A stretch of DNA of 64,000 bases from Phycisphaerales bacterium (GCA_016710275.1 JADJXS010000001.1:62001-126000), one strand, 5' to 3'; counted from the first letter of the stretch, positions 26,484-35,661 are shown. Made by a program: numbers and translations. Notes: generated by a model from the letters alone, not told the origin.

Positions 26484-27626
26484 GTGCGCGTCACCCTCAA
26501 CGATCGCCCGCTGCGACAGGCCCTCACCGGCGTCGGCCATTACGTCCGCGAGCTGCTGCTGCACATTCCGACCGTCGCCCCCGACATCCGCATCGAGCCG
26601 TTCTTCTTCTCACACTTCTCCCGCCGCGACTGGCGCAACCCGCCTTCAACTCCGCCCGCAACAACTGCCGCCGCCGCTGCCCGCCCCGCGCGGCGCTACC
26701 CCTGGTGGATCCGCCGCGCGTTGCAAGCCGCCTATCTCGCCGCCTTTCGCACGCTCACCCGCGGCTGCAATCTCTACCACGAGCCGAATCACATCCCGAT
26801 GGCCACGCGCCTGCCGACCATCACCACCGTCCACGACCTCTCCGTCCTCGTCCATCCCGAGTGGCACCCCGCCGACCGCGTCCGCTGGTATGAGCGCGAA
26901 TTCACCGCCGGCCTCCGCCGCTCGCAGCGCTTCATCGCCGCCTCGGAGTACACCCGCCGCGAGATGATCGCCCGCCTCTCAATCCCCGCCGACCGCATCG
27001 ATGTCACCTATCAAGCGCCGCGCGCCGCCTTCCGACCCGCTCCCGCGGAACAGCAGCAGGCCGTCCTCTCCCGATTTCACCTGTCCCCCGGCTTCCTGCT
27101 CTACGTCGGCACGCTCGAGCCGCGAAAAAACCTGCCCGGCCTGCTGCGCGCCTATGCCGGCCTTTCCGCCGACCTGCGCCGCCGTGCTCCGCTCGTGCTG
27201 GCCGGCGGCTGGGGCTGGGGCGAGGGCGAGTTGCAGCAGCATCTCAGTGCCGCCCACATCGCCGCCGATGTGCGACTCACCGGCTATCTCGCGGACGATG
27301 ACCTGGCCGCCCTCTACAGCGCCTGCGCAGCGCTGGCCTGGCCGACCTTCTACGAGGGCTTCGGCATGCCGCCGCTCGAGGCAATGGCCTGCGGCGCGCC
27401 GGTCATCACCTCGAACGCCACGTCGCTGCCGGAGGTCGTCGGCGACGCCGGCGTCCTGCTCGATCCGGCGGATGAGGACGCCTGGCGCGAGGCGCTGCGC
27501 CGGGCCGTCGAGGACGACGCCTGGCGCACCGAGCGCCGCGCCGCCGGCCTGGCCCGCGCCACCGGATTCTCCTGGCAGCGCTGCGCCGCACAAACCGTCG
27601 CCGCCTACCGCCGCACACTGACCTGA
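26484..27626 (+). CDS. Glycosyltransferase family 4 (GT-B fold)
   Basis: A 380-residue sugar transferase. The N-terminal acceptor domain opens with ALTGVGHYVRELL, which contains the GxGxY loop of GT4 enzymes, followed by ITTVHDLSVLVHPEWHP. The donor domain shows LLYVGTLEPRKNLPGLLRAY, FYEGFGMPPLEAMACG (the conserved E-x7-E) and GDAGVLLDPADEDAWREAL. The GTG at 26484 was chosen because the upstream frame runs through the end of the preceding gene. It probably forms an operon with the Gfo/Idh gene. It probably builds a surface polysaccharide or lipopolysaccharide; donor and acceptor sugars cannot be read from sequence. Confidence 0.88.
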   Translation: MRVTLNDRPLRQALTGVGHYVRELLLHIPTVAPDIRIEPFFFSHFSRRDWRNPPSTPPATTAAAAARPARRYPWWIRRALQAAYLAAFRTLTRGCNLYHEPNHIPMATRLPTITTVHDLSVLVHPEWHPADRVRWYEREFTAGLRRSQRFIAASEYTRREMIARLSIPADRIDVTYQAPRAAFRPAPAEQQQAVLSRFHLSPGFLLYVGTLEPRKNLPGLLRAYAGLSADLRRRAPLVLAGGWGWGEGELQQHLSAAHIAADVRLTGYLADDDLAALYSACAALAWPTFYEGFGMPPLEAMACGAPVITSNATSLPEVVGDAGVLLDPADEDAWREALRRAVEDDAWRTERRAAGLARATGFSWQRCAAQTVAAYRRTLT

Positions 27627-27793
27627 CCCCGCTCAAGAGCGGCCGGACCACACCCGCTTCCCACCCATCGCCCTCCGCCACACATGATCGGACCCCGCGC
27701 TTTTTCTTGATTCCACGCGGATGCAATCGCAGGATTGGGGAGCGATCGAGCGGGCCACGCGGCCTGCGGGTCGGCCAACGGGGGGAATCCGAC

Positions 27794-27997
27794 ATGAAGC
27801 GTTCGGCACACATTCTGGCATCGGCGGCGGCGTTGCTCGGCCTGGTCGCGGGCAGCGGATGCGACCTGCAACAGGCGGCGACCAACCTGATCGCCGACAC
27901 CGTCAGCCAGGGCATCTCGCAGGGCGTGAACAACAGCGGCGTCAACAACGTCGGCGGCTTCGACGTGCAGTCCCTGATCGACCAGTACGCCGAGTAA
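27794..27997 (+). CDS. Small lipoprotein of unknown function
   Basis: A 67-residue protein. The ATG at 27794 has GGGGGAA a few bases upstream and starts a lipoprotein signal, with the lipobox cysteine in GLVAGSGCD near residue 23. The remaining 44 residues are Asn/Gln/Val-rich (SQGISQGVNNSGVNNVGG) and end in an acidic helix, DVQSLIDQYAE. I do not recognise the family; similar tiny Asn-rich lipoproteins occur in planctomycetes. A strong terminator lies 123 bases downstream, which supports it as a real single-gene transcript. Longer frames through the same region lack the signal peptide. Confidence 0.65.
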   Translation: MKRSAHILASAAALLGLVAGSGCDLQQAATNLIADTVSQGISQGVNNSGVNNVGGFDVQSLIDQYAE

Positions 27998-28396
27998 CGC
28001 AAAGCCACACGCCGCGCATCACCGCGGCGACACAAGCGGACGGGGTGCCCAACCGGCGACACAGCGGCGTGCCCTCGCGGCACGAGTCGCCGGGGGCCGG
28101 GCACTCGGGGGTTGCGAAGGCCTCGTCTCGCGCCGCCGCTGGCGCGGGACGGGGCTTTTCGCTTTGTTCCTGCCCCCCCCTCACGCAGCCGCCAAACGCA
28201 GCCCGCGGCTGCGCCCTTTCGCGCGATTCCGCTCACATCACACCGACCTCGATGTCCCTCTTCCAGACCCCGGGTACCCGGGCGCGCGCCCGACGGCGCA
28301 AAAAGCTGCCTGCGCTGCGGTTGCGCCGCCGCGCCCCGCCGCGGCCGCGCCGATAGAGAGTGCGACGTCATCCCCCGTGATGACCGGAGCACGACC
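27998..28396. other. Intergenic region with terminator and upstream region of the HldE-like gene
   Basis: About 400 bases. The terminator at 28121-28168 is the only well-supported element. GC-rich palindromes near 28264-28290 (CCGGGTACCCGG, GGGCGCGCGCCC) are present without a T-run and are not interpreted. Confidence 0.4.
28121..28168 (+). terminator. Intrinsic terminator of the small lipoprotein gene
   Basis: CCTCGTCTCGCGCC (28121-28134) pairs with GGCGCGGGACGGGG (28141-28154) over 14 positions, two of them G-U, around the 6-base loop GCCGCT. The tail CTTTTCGCTTTGTT follows at once. Confidence 0.82.
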
Positions 28397-30028
28397 ATGA
28401 CCCCCTCGCCGCAGCGCAAAATCCTCGATCCCGCCGCCATCACGCGGCAGGCCGCCGCGCTGCGCGCCGCCGGCAAGACCATCGTCCACTGCCACGGCTG
28501 CTTCGACATCGTGCATCCCGGCCACATCCGCTACCTGCAGTTCGCCCGCCAGCTCGCCGACGTGCTGGTCGTCTCGCTCACCGGCGACGAGCGCGTGCAG
28601 AAAGGCCCCGATCGCCCCTATATCCCGCAGGAGCTGCGCGCCGAAAACCTCGCCGTCCTCGAGTTCGTGGACTACGTCGTCATCGACCCGCACCCCACCG
28701 CCTGCGAGCTGCTCGAATCCATCCGCCCCGACGTCTACGTCAAGGGCCGCGAGTACGCCGGCGCCAGCGACCCGCGCTTCGAGCGCGAGCGCGAAATCGT
28801 CGAGCGCAACGGCGGCCGCGTCATCTTCCATTCCGGCGACGTCGTCTTCAGCTCCACCGGCCTGCTGCGCTCCCTGGCCCGCGATCAGCAGCTCGACGAG
28901 CACCGCCTGCGGGCGCTGTGCACCCGCCACGGCATCGACACCGCCCGCACGCGCAACACCCTCGACGCCTTCGCCGATCTGCGCGTCGTCGTCATCGGCG
29001 ACCTGATCCGCGAGCGCTACGTCATCTGCGACGCCGTCGGCACCGCCGACGACGGCCCGGCACTCTCGCTCCGCCGCCTCGGCGAACAGAGCTACTGGTG
29101 CGCCGCCGGCGCTACCGCCCTGCAACTGGCCGCATTGGGCGCCCGCCCCACGCTGATCTCCGTCGTCGGCTCCGATCCAGAGTCGCGCACCCTCGAAGCG
29201 CAGTTCGCCGAACAGGGCGTCTCCTCCGTCCTGCTGCCGGAGCGCCCCGACATCGCCTCGCGCAGCACCTTCGTCGCCGACGACACGCGCCTCTTCAAGC
29301 TCAGCGATTCGCCCGCCGTGCCGCTCGACAGCGCCGCCGAGCGGCGCGTCGCCGCCGCGCTGCGGACGCGCGTCGCCGATGCAGCGCTCGTCATCTGGTG
29401 CGACCACGGCTTCGGCGCGGTCACCCCCGGCCTGGTTCGATCCCTGCGAGAGCACCTCCACCCCGAGCATCGCCCGCGCATCGTCGGCGCCGCCGTCGGC
29501 CCGCAGGCCGACCTGCTCGGGCTGGCCGGCGCGGATGCCCTGGTGATCTCCGAGCGGCAGGCCCGCGAAACCGCCCACGACATGAGCAGCGGCCTGCCCG
29601 CCGTCGCCTGGAAACTGCTCCACACGCTGGGTGCCGGCGACCTGCTGATCTCCCTCCGCAAGCGCGGCCTGATGAGCTTTCGCCCCGGGCTGACGAGCGA
29701 CCCCGCCGCCCCCGACCGCCTGCGCAGCGACTTCATCCCCTCGCTGGCCGTCTTCCACATCGACCCCCTCGGCAGCGATGAGACGATCCTCGCCACCGCC
29801 GCCCTGACGCTCGCAACCGGCGGTTCGCTCCCCCTGGCCGGCTACCTGGCCGCCTGCGGTGAGGCCATCGCCGTCAGCCGACCGGGCGGTCGGCACGTGC
29901 AGGCCGCCGAACTGGCCGAATGGCTCGGCCAGCGCCCCGAGCTTCGCCCCGAAAGCCGCTTTCAGCCCGATTCCGCCACGCCGGCCGACCTGGCTCAGAT
30001 CGCGCCGCCGCTGCCGCTGCCACGCTGA
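28397..30028 (+). CDS. Bifunctional HldE-like protein with reversed domain order
   Basis: A 543-residue fusion. The N-terminal ~165 residues are a nucleotidyltransferase of the HldE/RfaE cytidylyl- or adenylyltransferase type, with HGCFDIVHPGH (HxGH at 40-43), YVKGREYAG and FSSTGLL. From about 195 to 510 a PfkB/ribokinase-like domain follows. In E. coli HldE the kinase comes first, so the order is inverted. The kinase looks altered: the usual GG of the sugar site is CAAGATALQLAALGA, and the catalytic GAGD is LGSDET near 458-462, keeping only the aspartate. The family makes ADP- or GDP-activated heptose. Position between GT4 and GT2 genes fits an envelope sugar role; kinase activity is doubtful. 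Confidence 0.8.
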   Translation: MTPSPQRKILDPAAITRQAAALRAAGKTIVHCHGCFDIVHPGHIRYLQFARQLADVLVVSLTGDERVQKGPDRPYIPQELRAENLAVLEFVDYVVIDPHPTACELLESIRPDVYVKGREYAGASDPRFEREREIVERNGGRVIFHSGDVVFSSTGLLRSLARDQQLDEHRLRALCTRHGIDTARTRNTLDAFADLRVVVIGDLIRERYVICDAVGTADDGPALSLRRLGEQSYWCAAGATALQLAALGARPTLISVVGSDPESRTLEAQFAEQGVSSVLLPERPDIASRSTFVADDTRLFKLSDSPAVPLDSAAERRVAAALRTRVADAALVIWCDHGFGAVTPGLVRSLREHLHPEHRPRIVGAAVGPQADLLGLAGADALVISERQARETAHDMSSGLPAVAWKLLHTLGAGDLLISLRKRGLMSFRPGLTSDPAAPDRLRSDFIPSLAVFHIDPLGSDETILATAALTLATGGSLPLAGYLAACGEAIAVSRPGGRHVQAAELAEWLGQRPELRPESRFQPDSATPADLAQIAPPLPLPR

Positions 30029-30101
30029 GCCGAACCGGAGCAACCCCGACCCGCGGACCCGCAGCGCCGGCCGCGACCAACCCGTCGCACGAGAAGCCGC
30101 C

Positions 30102-31790
30102 ATGATCCAGCCCGCAGACATCTCGCTCTACATCCCCGTTCGCAACTCGGCCCGCACGCTCGCCGCCGCCATCGCCGGCGTCCGCGCGCAGACGCTGCAA
30201 CCGGCCGACTTCTACCTCGTCGTCGATCAGCGCTCGACCGATCGCAGCGTCGGAATCGCGCGCCGCTCCGGCGCTCGGATCGTCACCCAGCATGACGGCC
30301 GGCTGGGGCTGGCCCGCAACCTCGCCATCCGCGCCTGCCGCACCCGCTGGCTGGCCTCCTGCGACGCCGACGTGACGCTCGACCCGCGATGGCTCGAGAC
30401 GCTCGCCGGACGCGTTGCGCTGCACGTCGCCGCCGTCGGCGGCGCCACGCACGAACGCCCCATCACCCCCGCCGATCGCTGGCGGGCCGTGAACATGCCG
30501 CACAACTGGGGCTGCGCCGCATTCGACAATCCCTTCATGCTCGTCAGCGAGATGCTGGCCGACACGCACGCCCTGCGCGCCGTCGGCGGCTATCGCGCCG
30601 ACCTGCAATACTGGGAGGACTCCGACTGCTGCCAGCGCCTGCGGCAGGCGGGCCTGACGCTGCGATATGAGCCGGCCGCAATCGCCTGGCACGATCGCGC
30701 CGACAGCGTCGAATCGGTGCTGGAGCTGCGCTGGCAATACGCCCACTATCGCCAGCGCGAGCGGCTGGAGAGCCTCGACGGCTTGATCGCCAAGCTGTGC
30801 GTCAACCGCACCTACACCCGCCAGTCGCTCTCGCAGACGCTGCACAGCGACGCCGCCGACACCCTCGGCATCTCCGCCCTGCTCTGGTTCCACCACCTGC
30901 TCCGAGACCTGCGCGCCGCCCTGTCGCTATGGCCGCTACTGGAAGACGCCGCCCGCGACGACTGCCGCCGCGCACTGACCGACGCCATCCGCGCCGCGCT
31001 GCCGCCCGCCGCCGCCCCAATTGCCGCGCGCCTGTCGAGCCTTCTACCGCGCGCCTGGGGCGACGCTGTCGAAGCGCCGCACGATGCAGCCCCCGGCATC
31101 ACGCCGCGATCCGCGACGCCCGCAATCGCAGCGGCCGCGCTCACTGCGCCGCCCGCGCTGTCCGCGCTTCCCGGCTTCGCGCGCTATGTCGAGGCAGCCG
31201 CCGCCGCCACACGCGGCCTGCTTGCCGAGTGGCCTCCGGCCCTGCTCGACGCCATCGCGGACTCTCTGATGCGCATCGAATCCGCACAAAACGGCCGCGT
31301 CGTGAACACCCACTTTGCGGCGCCGCGCTTCACCATCCGCCCGGACACCGTGGACCGCCTGCGCGCGGCTCCGCCTGCTTCCGGCGGCTCACTGGACGTG
31401 CTTCGAACGCTGGAACAACTGCTGCTCCGCAGCGGCGGGCCGGGCTCCTGCAACATCGCAGCCGGCGGCGACGGCGTCGCCATCATCCCCGACCTCGGCG
31501 CCCACCCCGATCCGCGCTCCGCCCTGCGCGAAGCGCTGCGCACCGCGGAATGGGCGGTCGTCTCCTATCGCGCTGCGGATCTCTTCGATCCCGCGCTGCC
31601 GGTCCTCTCCGCCCGCGACCTGGCCTCCACCGCCGCCGCACTCGGCTTCGCCATCCGCGGCTTCGAAACCGAGGCCGGCGCGACGCGCCTGGTGCTGCAG
31701 CGCGCCGCGCGAGGGGCATTCAAAGCCGACGACCCGCCGGGCCAGGCTGCCCGACGGGTCGCCGAGGATGTCACCGTGTCGCGCGCCTGA
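30102..31790 (+). CDS. Glycosyltransferase family 2 with a long C-terminal extension
   Basis: A 562-residue protein. Residues 1-230 are a GT-A transferase: YIPVRNSARTLAAAIAGV at the start, VDQRSTDRSVGIARRSGA, the metal-binding DxD as CDADVTLDPRW near 91-93, and YWEDSDCCQRLRQAG containing the catalytic-loop ED. The last ~300 residues are Ala/Leu-rich, helical and not recognised; SCNIAAGGDGVAIIPDLGAHPD may be a small separate domain. The ATG at 30102 is the first after the HldE-like stop, 73 bases away, with GAGAAG upstream. It probably adds sugar to a lipopolysaccharide or glycan built with the neighbouring gene products. The specificity is unknown. Confidence 0.83.
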   Translation: MIQPADISLYIPVRNSARTLAAAIAGVRAQTLQPADFYLVVDQRSTDRSVGIARRSGARIVTQHDGRLGLARNLAIRACRTRWLASCDADVTLDPRWLETLAGRVALHVAAVGGATHERPITPADRWRAVNMPHNWGCAAFDNPFMLVSEMLADTHALRAVGGYRADLQYWEDSDCCQRLRQAGLTLRYEPAAIAWHDRADSVESVLELRWQYAHYRQRERLESLDGLIAKLCVNRTYTRQSLSQTLHSDAADTLGISALLWFHHLLRDLRAALSLWPLLEDAARDDCRRALTDAIRAALPPAAAPIAARLSSLLPRAWGDAVEAPHDAAPGITPRSATPAIAAAALTAPPALSALPGFARYVEAAAAATRGLLAEWPPALLDAIADSLMRIESAQNGRVVNTHFAAPRFTIRPDTVDRLRAAPPASGGSLDVLRTLEQLLLRSGGPGSCNIAAGGDGVAIIPDLGAHPDPRSALREALRTAEWAVVSYRAADLFDPALPVLSARDLASTAAALGFAIRGFETEAGATRLVLQRAARGAFKADDPPGQAARRVAEDVTVSRA

Positions 31791-31819
31791 GCGGCCGCGC
31801 GTCCGACGCCGTTCTCAGG

Positions 31820-33358
31820 TTAGAGAATCGCTTCGACGAACGGGTCGATGTCGAAGTTATTGAACAGCCCGTCCTCGTTCACGTCGCCCAGGTTGCGGTT
31901 GCAATCCGGGAACGTGGCCTGGTAGAGGGACGGATCGATCAGCGCCATCACAAACGGGTCGATGTCGAAGTTGTTGACCAGCCCGTCGCAGTTCATGTCG
32001 CCCAGTTCGTTGAGCCGCACGCGGATCAGCGCATTGCCGCCGCTGCCGAACGCCGGGATCGAGCCAAGGTCATTGCCGGCGCCGTCGCGCAGCGAGGCGA
32101 TGAAGTACAGCACCCGCTGGTTGGTCAGGTACATGTCGTCCGGGTTGAACGCCGCCAGGGCCGCGTTGCCGCGGCCGATGAAAACGTTGTCGTCGAACGC
32201 ACCGTTGCCGTCGAGGTCCACCGGGTCGCCCTCGCGCACCACGACGCGATCGTTGTTCAGCACGATCACGTAGTCGGCGGAGGTGTCCGCATGGGTGGAC
32301 TGTCCCGCGATCACAAAATCACCCTTCACGTTGCCCGTGAAGCCGGCGATCACCGCCGACCAGTTCTCGCCCGCGCCCGGGCAAATCTCGTCCCCGGTCC
32401 GGGCCAGCGTCGTCCCGCTGCGCACCGCGAAGTCATTGTCAGCCGGATCATCACCGCGCGCAAACCAGGTGCCGTCGCTGATCATCTCGACGTTGAACAC
32501 GTCCGTCATGGTCGTCGCCCCGCCCGGAATCGGCGAACCCTCGCGCAGCACCACCGCGCCGTCCACCACCAGGATCTTGTCCGTCGCCGTCGCGCCTTCG
32601 TCATCGCCCTCGGCGTACCAGTGCGCCCCGTCCGGCGTCGTGAAGAAGCCGTCCGAGTCAAAGCTGTCCCACGGCACGCCCGCGATCGAATCCGTCCGCG
32701 ACTGCAGGAACTTGGTGTGGTTGTAGAAAACCGCCGGACGGCGGAAGGAGCTGCAATTGTCGATCGTGATCGCCACGAACCCCACCCGCCCGTCATTGAG
32801 CAGGTGGATGCCGTTGAGCGAGTTGCCGAAGCGCTCGTCGCCGCTGACCGCCGGCGGCTCATCCAGCGTGCCGATGCACAGGTCGCCCATCTGCACGACG
32901 ATCGTGTGCGTCGTGCCGTCCCACACGATGATCTTCTCAAACACCGACGCCACCCCGCCCCGCGCCCGAACGCCGTAGGCCAGGTGCCCGTGATCGTTGA
33001 AGCTGTTCTTCGCGTCGAAGAAGTCGTACAGCTCACCCGGCGCGCCGCCCAGAACCGGCCGCCCTTCGTGCGCGAAGTACCCGTACGTCAGGTTCTCACC
33101 CAGCACCAGGTACGTCTCGAGGTCCGAACCGGCGTTCGTGCGCGCCTTGAGCAGCCACTTCTTGCCGTCCGGAGCGACCGCCAGGTCCTCCAGCGCCTTG
33201 AACTCCGTGAACATCGGGTTGCCCAGCAGGTCCGTTGCACCGGGTGCGACCGACGAAGGGTGACCCGGAATCTCCGAAACAATGACCTTGTACGGCAGTG
33301 CAGCGCTCGCGGCCGAGACGGCCGTCAACGCGACAAAAAAACCGATTGCGTCTCGCAT
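31820..33358 (-). CDS. Secreted protein with C-terminal dockerin-like repeat pair
   Basis: A 512-residue exported protein. The ATG at 33358 has GGAGGG 8 bases upstream and begins a signal peptide ending ASAALP. The central ~420 residues repeat a pattern of strand, turn and strand with phrases such as DGTHLFVRSGTTL-type turns (for example VVREGDPVDLDGNGAF, LVVDGAVVLREGSPIPGG), a repetitive beta-rich planctomycete secreted domain for which I know no function. The C-terminus has two calcium-loop units, DMNCDGLVNNFDIDPFV and DVNEDGLFNNFDIDPFV, resembling type I dockerin. Such ends are frequent on planctomycete secreted proteins and may serve as sorting or assembly modules. It is divergent from a second gene with the same type of ending. 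Confidence 0.8.
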   Translation of the reverse strand: MRDAIGFFVALTAVSAASAALPYKVIVSEIPGHPSSVAPGATDLLGNPMFTEFKALEDLAVAPDGKKWLLKARTNAGSDLETYLVLGENLTYGYFAHEGRPVLGGAPGELYDFFDAKNSFNDHGHLAYGVRARGGVASVFEKIIVWDGTTHTIVVQMGDLCIGTLDEPPAVSGDERFGNSLNGIHLLNDGRVGFVAITIDNCSSFRRPAVFYNHTKFLQSRTDSIAGVPWDSFDSDGFFTTPDGAHWYAEGDDEGATATDKILVVDGAVVLREGSPIPGGATTMTDVFNVEMISDGTWFARGDDPADNDFAVRSGTTLARTGDEICPGAGENWSAVIAGFTGNVKGDFVIAGQSTHADTSADYVIVLNNDRVVVREGDPVDLDGNGAFDDNVFIGRGNAALAAFNPDDMYLTNQRVLYFIASLRDGAGNDLGSIPAFGSGGNALIRVRLNELGDMNCDGLVNNFDIDPFVMALIDPSLYQATFPDCNRNLGDVNEDGLFNNFDIDPFVEAIL

Positions 33359-33458
33359 CTGAGATGCCCTCCAGGTACGGGGTTCGGCACCGCCTCGGCA
33401 CGCCGGGCGGCCGAGCACGACGCTCACAATAGAATTGCCCCTGACTCTCGCCCATTCC

Positions 33459-33487
33459 AGTGTCGCCCAATCGCCCTCGCAGGTCAA
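33459..33487 (-). promoter_or_regulatory. Possible promoter for the dockerin-like protein gene
   Basis: On the minus strand TTGACC (33482-33487) and GACACT (33459-33464) are 17 bases apart. The -35 is good and the -10 is weak (three of six). Confidence 0.28.
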
Positions 33488-33612
33488 TCGGAATCTGGGG
33501 TAATTGCCCCCCAATTGCCCCACATGACCTGATTCCAACCCCCCCGCGTCTCCGAAAATAGGGGTAGGCCGCGGCCGTCACTCCCGCCGCCCAGCGCATT
33601 GGAGGCGCAATC

Positions 33613-34767
33613 GTGCCCACCCCTATTCCGCAACTCCTTCTGATCGTGTCCGTTGCCGTCGCCACGTTGGCCCCCGCCAGCGCTATCGCCGCACCGCCGT
33701 TGATCGCCGTCCCCGACGACCGCGCCGACGCCCTGCTCTGGATCAACCCCGCCGACGGCACAATCGCCCGCTCTCTCCCGCTCCCCGACAATGTGCCGGC
33801 ATCCTCCCCCCTCGATGCTCGCCGCATCGCCCCCATCCGCCTTTCCGGCGTGCTGCACCCCGCCGCGATTGTCATTTCCGACCCCCGCGCACGTCGCGTC
33901 ATCGCCCTGCATCCCGACACCGGCGAAGAACTCGGCCCCATCGCCACCGACATCGACGCCCGCGGACTGGCCCTCGCTCCCACCGGCGAACTGTGGATCG
34001 CCGCCGGCCGCGAAGGCGTCCGCCGCTTCGACCCCCGCACCGGCACGCTCTCCACCCCGATCGCCCACCACCCGCGCCTCGGACCCTACCAGGCCGTCGG
34101 CATCCTGCATCGCCCGCCGGCCGCCCTCCCCGAAAATCAGAACGAAGACCCCGCCGATGATCTGCCCGACGGCGACCTGCTCATCACCGATGTCACGCTC
34201 GACGCCATCTGGCGTTTCACCCCCGCCGGAGCGCGCATTGGCGCATTTTCGCGTGATTCGGCGCTGATTCACCCCCAGCAGCTCGCATTGCGCTCCGACG
34301 GCCGCGTCGTCACTTGCGACACATTCGCTGACAAAGTGCGCGAATTCGCGCCAACCGGCGACATCCTCGCCTCCTACGCGATCCTCCGACCCCGCGGCGT
34401 GATCGAGCACGACGACGGCGCGCTGCTCGTCTCCGCTGACGCCGGAATCCTCCAATTGCGCCCGGATGGCGCAATCGAGCGCATCCTGGCGCCCGGCTAC
34501 CCCGATCGCGCCACCCGATTCCTTTCCAGCGCCGGCTGCGCCGCGCTGATCGGCGATCTTGACGGCGACGGGCGCGTCACAAATTTTGACGTGGATGCGT
34601 TCGTATTGGCGCTGGTGGACGCCGATAGTTTCGCATTGACGTATCCGGACGTGGATCGCGTCTGCGCCGGCGACGTCAACCGCGACGGCCGGCTGGACCT
34701 CTTCGACATCGACCCCTTCGTGGCCTGCCTCGTCGCGCTGCCGGACATCGGCCGACCTTGTCCCTAG
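33613..34767 (+). CDS. Secreted beta-propeller-like protein with dockerin-like end
   Basis: A 384-residue exported protein. The GTG at 33613 has GGAGG exactly 7 bases upstream, followed by a signal peptide to about residue 27 (ASAIAAPP). Residues 28-310 form repeating strand units typical of a propeller, with GLALAPTGELWIAAGREG and HPQQLALRSDGRVVTCDT resembling NHL or SMP-30-like blades. The C-terminus carries two calcium loops, DLDGDGRVTNFDVDAFV and DVNRDGRLDLFDIDPFV, matching the ending of the divergent neighbour. The stop lies 6 bases from the stop of the convergent HEAT-repeat gene. A binding or structural role outside the cytoplasm is inferred; no catalytic residues are recognised. Confidence 0.75.
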   Translation: MPTPIPQLLLIVSVAVATLAPASAIAAPPLIAVPDDRADALLWINPADGTIARSLPLPDNVPASSPLDARRIAPIRLSGVLHPAAIVISDPRARRVIALHPDTGEELGPIATDIDARGLALAPTGELWIAAGREGVRRFDPRTGTLSTPIAHHPRLGPYQAVGILHRPPAALPENQNEDPADDLPDGDLLITDVTLDAIWRFTPAGARIGAFSRDSALIHPQQLALRSDGRVVTCDTFADKVREFAPTGDILASYAILRPRGVIEHDDGALLVSADAGILQLRPDGAIERILAPGYPDRATRFLSSAGCAALIGDLDGDGRVTNFDVDAFVLALVDADSFALTYPDVDRVCAGDVNRDGRLDLFDIDPFVACLVALPDIGRPCP

Positions 34768-34773
34768 CGGAAG

Positions 34774-35661
34774 TTATTCCTTGCGGCCGGGGAAGAGCGC
34801 CCGGTACATCTGCCCGGTGGTCCACATCGCCTTTTCCCAGCGATTGCGATAGGGCGGCTGCCGACCGGCCGGCAGTTGCCCATCCCCGGACAGCCGGTCG
34901 GCCGGATGCTCCGCCAGCCACTGTTCCCAGCGCAGCGCGCTGCAGCCGTGCGTCACGCCGGTCAGCCGCGCCAGCGAGTCCTCGGCGGCGTATGCGACGG
35001 CGAAGCGCTCATCGCGCAGCGCCGCAATCAGCGCCAGAATGGTCTCATCGCCGGGGAATGCGGCCAGCCCGCGGGCCGCGGCGGTGCGAACGTGATAGTC
35101 CGCGTCCCCCTTCAGGCGGGCGATGAACGTATTGCGAACGGCGTCGGCATCGGCCGCTTCGACGTGCCCCTGTTCGCACAATTCGGCCAGCCCCAATGCT
35201 GCGTCCCATCGAACGATGTCCGTCGGCGGGCGGACCGACTCGGGCGGGTGCTGCTCATGATTGAGCAGCATGAGCAGCGTCGACACGGAGCGGGGATCGT
35301 GGCAGCGCGCCAGCGCCCGCACGGCGATGCAGCGGGTCTGGTCATTCGACTCCAGCAGGGCGATGGTCACATACCCCTGCACGGCCCAGTCGCGGTCGAA
35401 CTGGCTGCTGCGCGCCAGGCGCGTCAGCGCGTCGCGGCGGACGTCCGGATCGGCGTCGGAAAAGGCGATCAGCGCGTATTGCTGCGGCGTTCGGCGGAAC
35501 TCGAACACCCGGCGGAATGCCTGGTCCACCTGGCCGTCGGAGCAGCCGCCGGCCAGCGCAACCAGCAGCAGCGCAGGAGCGACCGCCGCGCAGCGCGCGA
35601 CCCGACTGCGACGGCGGGATGGATCAGGCGGGGGGCAATGCGGTCGCGGCAGAGGTGGCAT
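34774..35661 (-). CDS. HEAT-repeat lipoprotein
   Basis: A 295-residue protein. A hydrophobic stretch followed by LLLVALAGGCSDG gives a lipobox cysteine near residue 40. The mature part is a series of helix pairs of HEAT/PBS-lyase type, for example DADPDVRRDALTRLARSS, QTRCIAVRALARCHDP, YHVRTAAARGLAAFPGD and ERFAVAYAAEDSLARLTG. HEAT repeats bind proteins; the partner is unknown. The ATG at 35661 overlaps the end of murI by 38 bases, so translation may be coupled; another ATG 14 codons earlier would give a longer basic leader. The C-terminal ~60 residues are not repeat-like. The gene converges on the propeller-protein gene with almost no gap. Confidence 0.75.
   Translation of the reverse strand: MPPLPRPHCPPPDPSRRRSRVARCAAVAPALLLVALAGGCSDGQVDQAFRRVFEFRRTPQQYALIAFSDADPDVRRDALTRLARSSQFDRDWAVQGYVTIALLESNDQTRCIAVRALARCHDPRSVSTLLMLLNHEQHPPESVRPPTDIVRWDAALGLAELCEQGHVEAADADAVRNTFIARLKGDADYHVRTAAARGLAAFPGDETILALIAALRDERFAVAYAAEDSLARLTGVTHGCSALRWEQWLAEHPADRLSGDGQLPAGRQPPYRNRWEKAMWTTGQMYRALFPGRKE

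Noticed and set aside
28264..28290. Palindromes CCGGGTACCCGG and GGGCGCGCGCCC as operators or terminators
   Set aside because: GC-rich palindromes of this size are common by chance here, and there is no T-run or repeat.
29629..29643. LGAGD in the HldE-like protein as the kinase catalytic motif
   Set aside because: It lies about 45 residues too early relative to the fold; the C-terminal alignment puts LGSDET near residue 460 at that place.
30797..33532. A 911-codon plus-strand open frame
   Set aside because: It is out of frame with the GT2 gene and then antisense to a secreted-protein gene. Composition is typical of a shadow.
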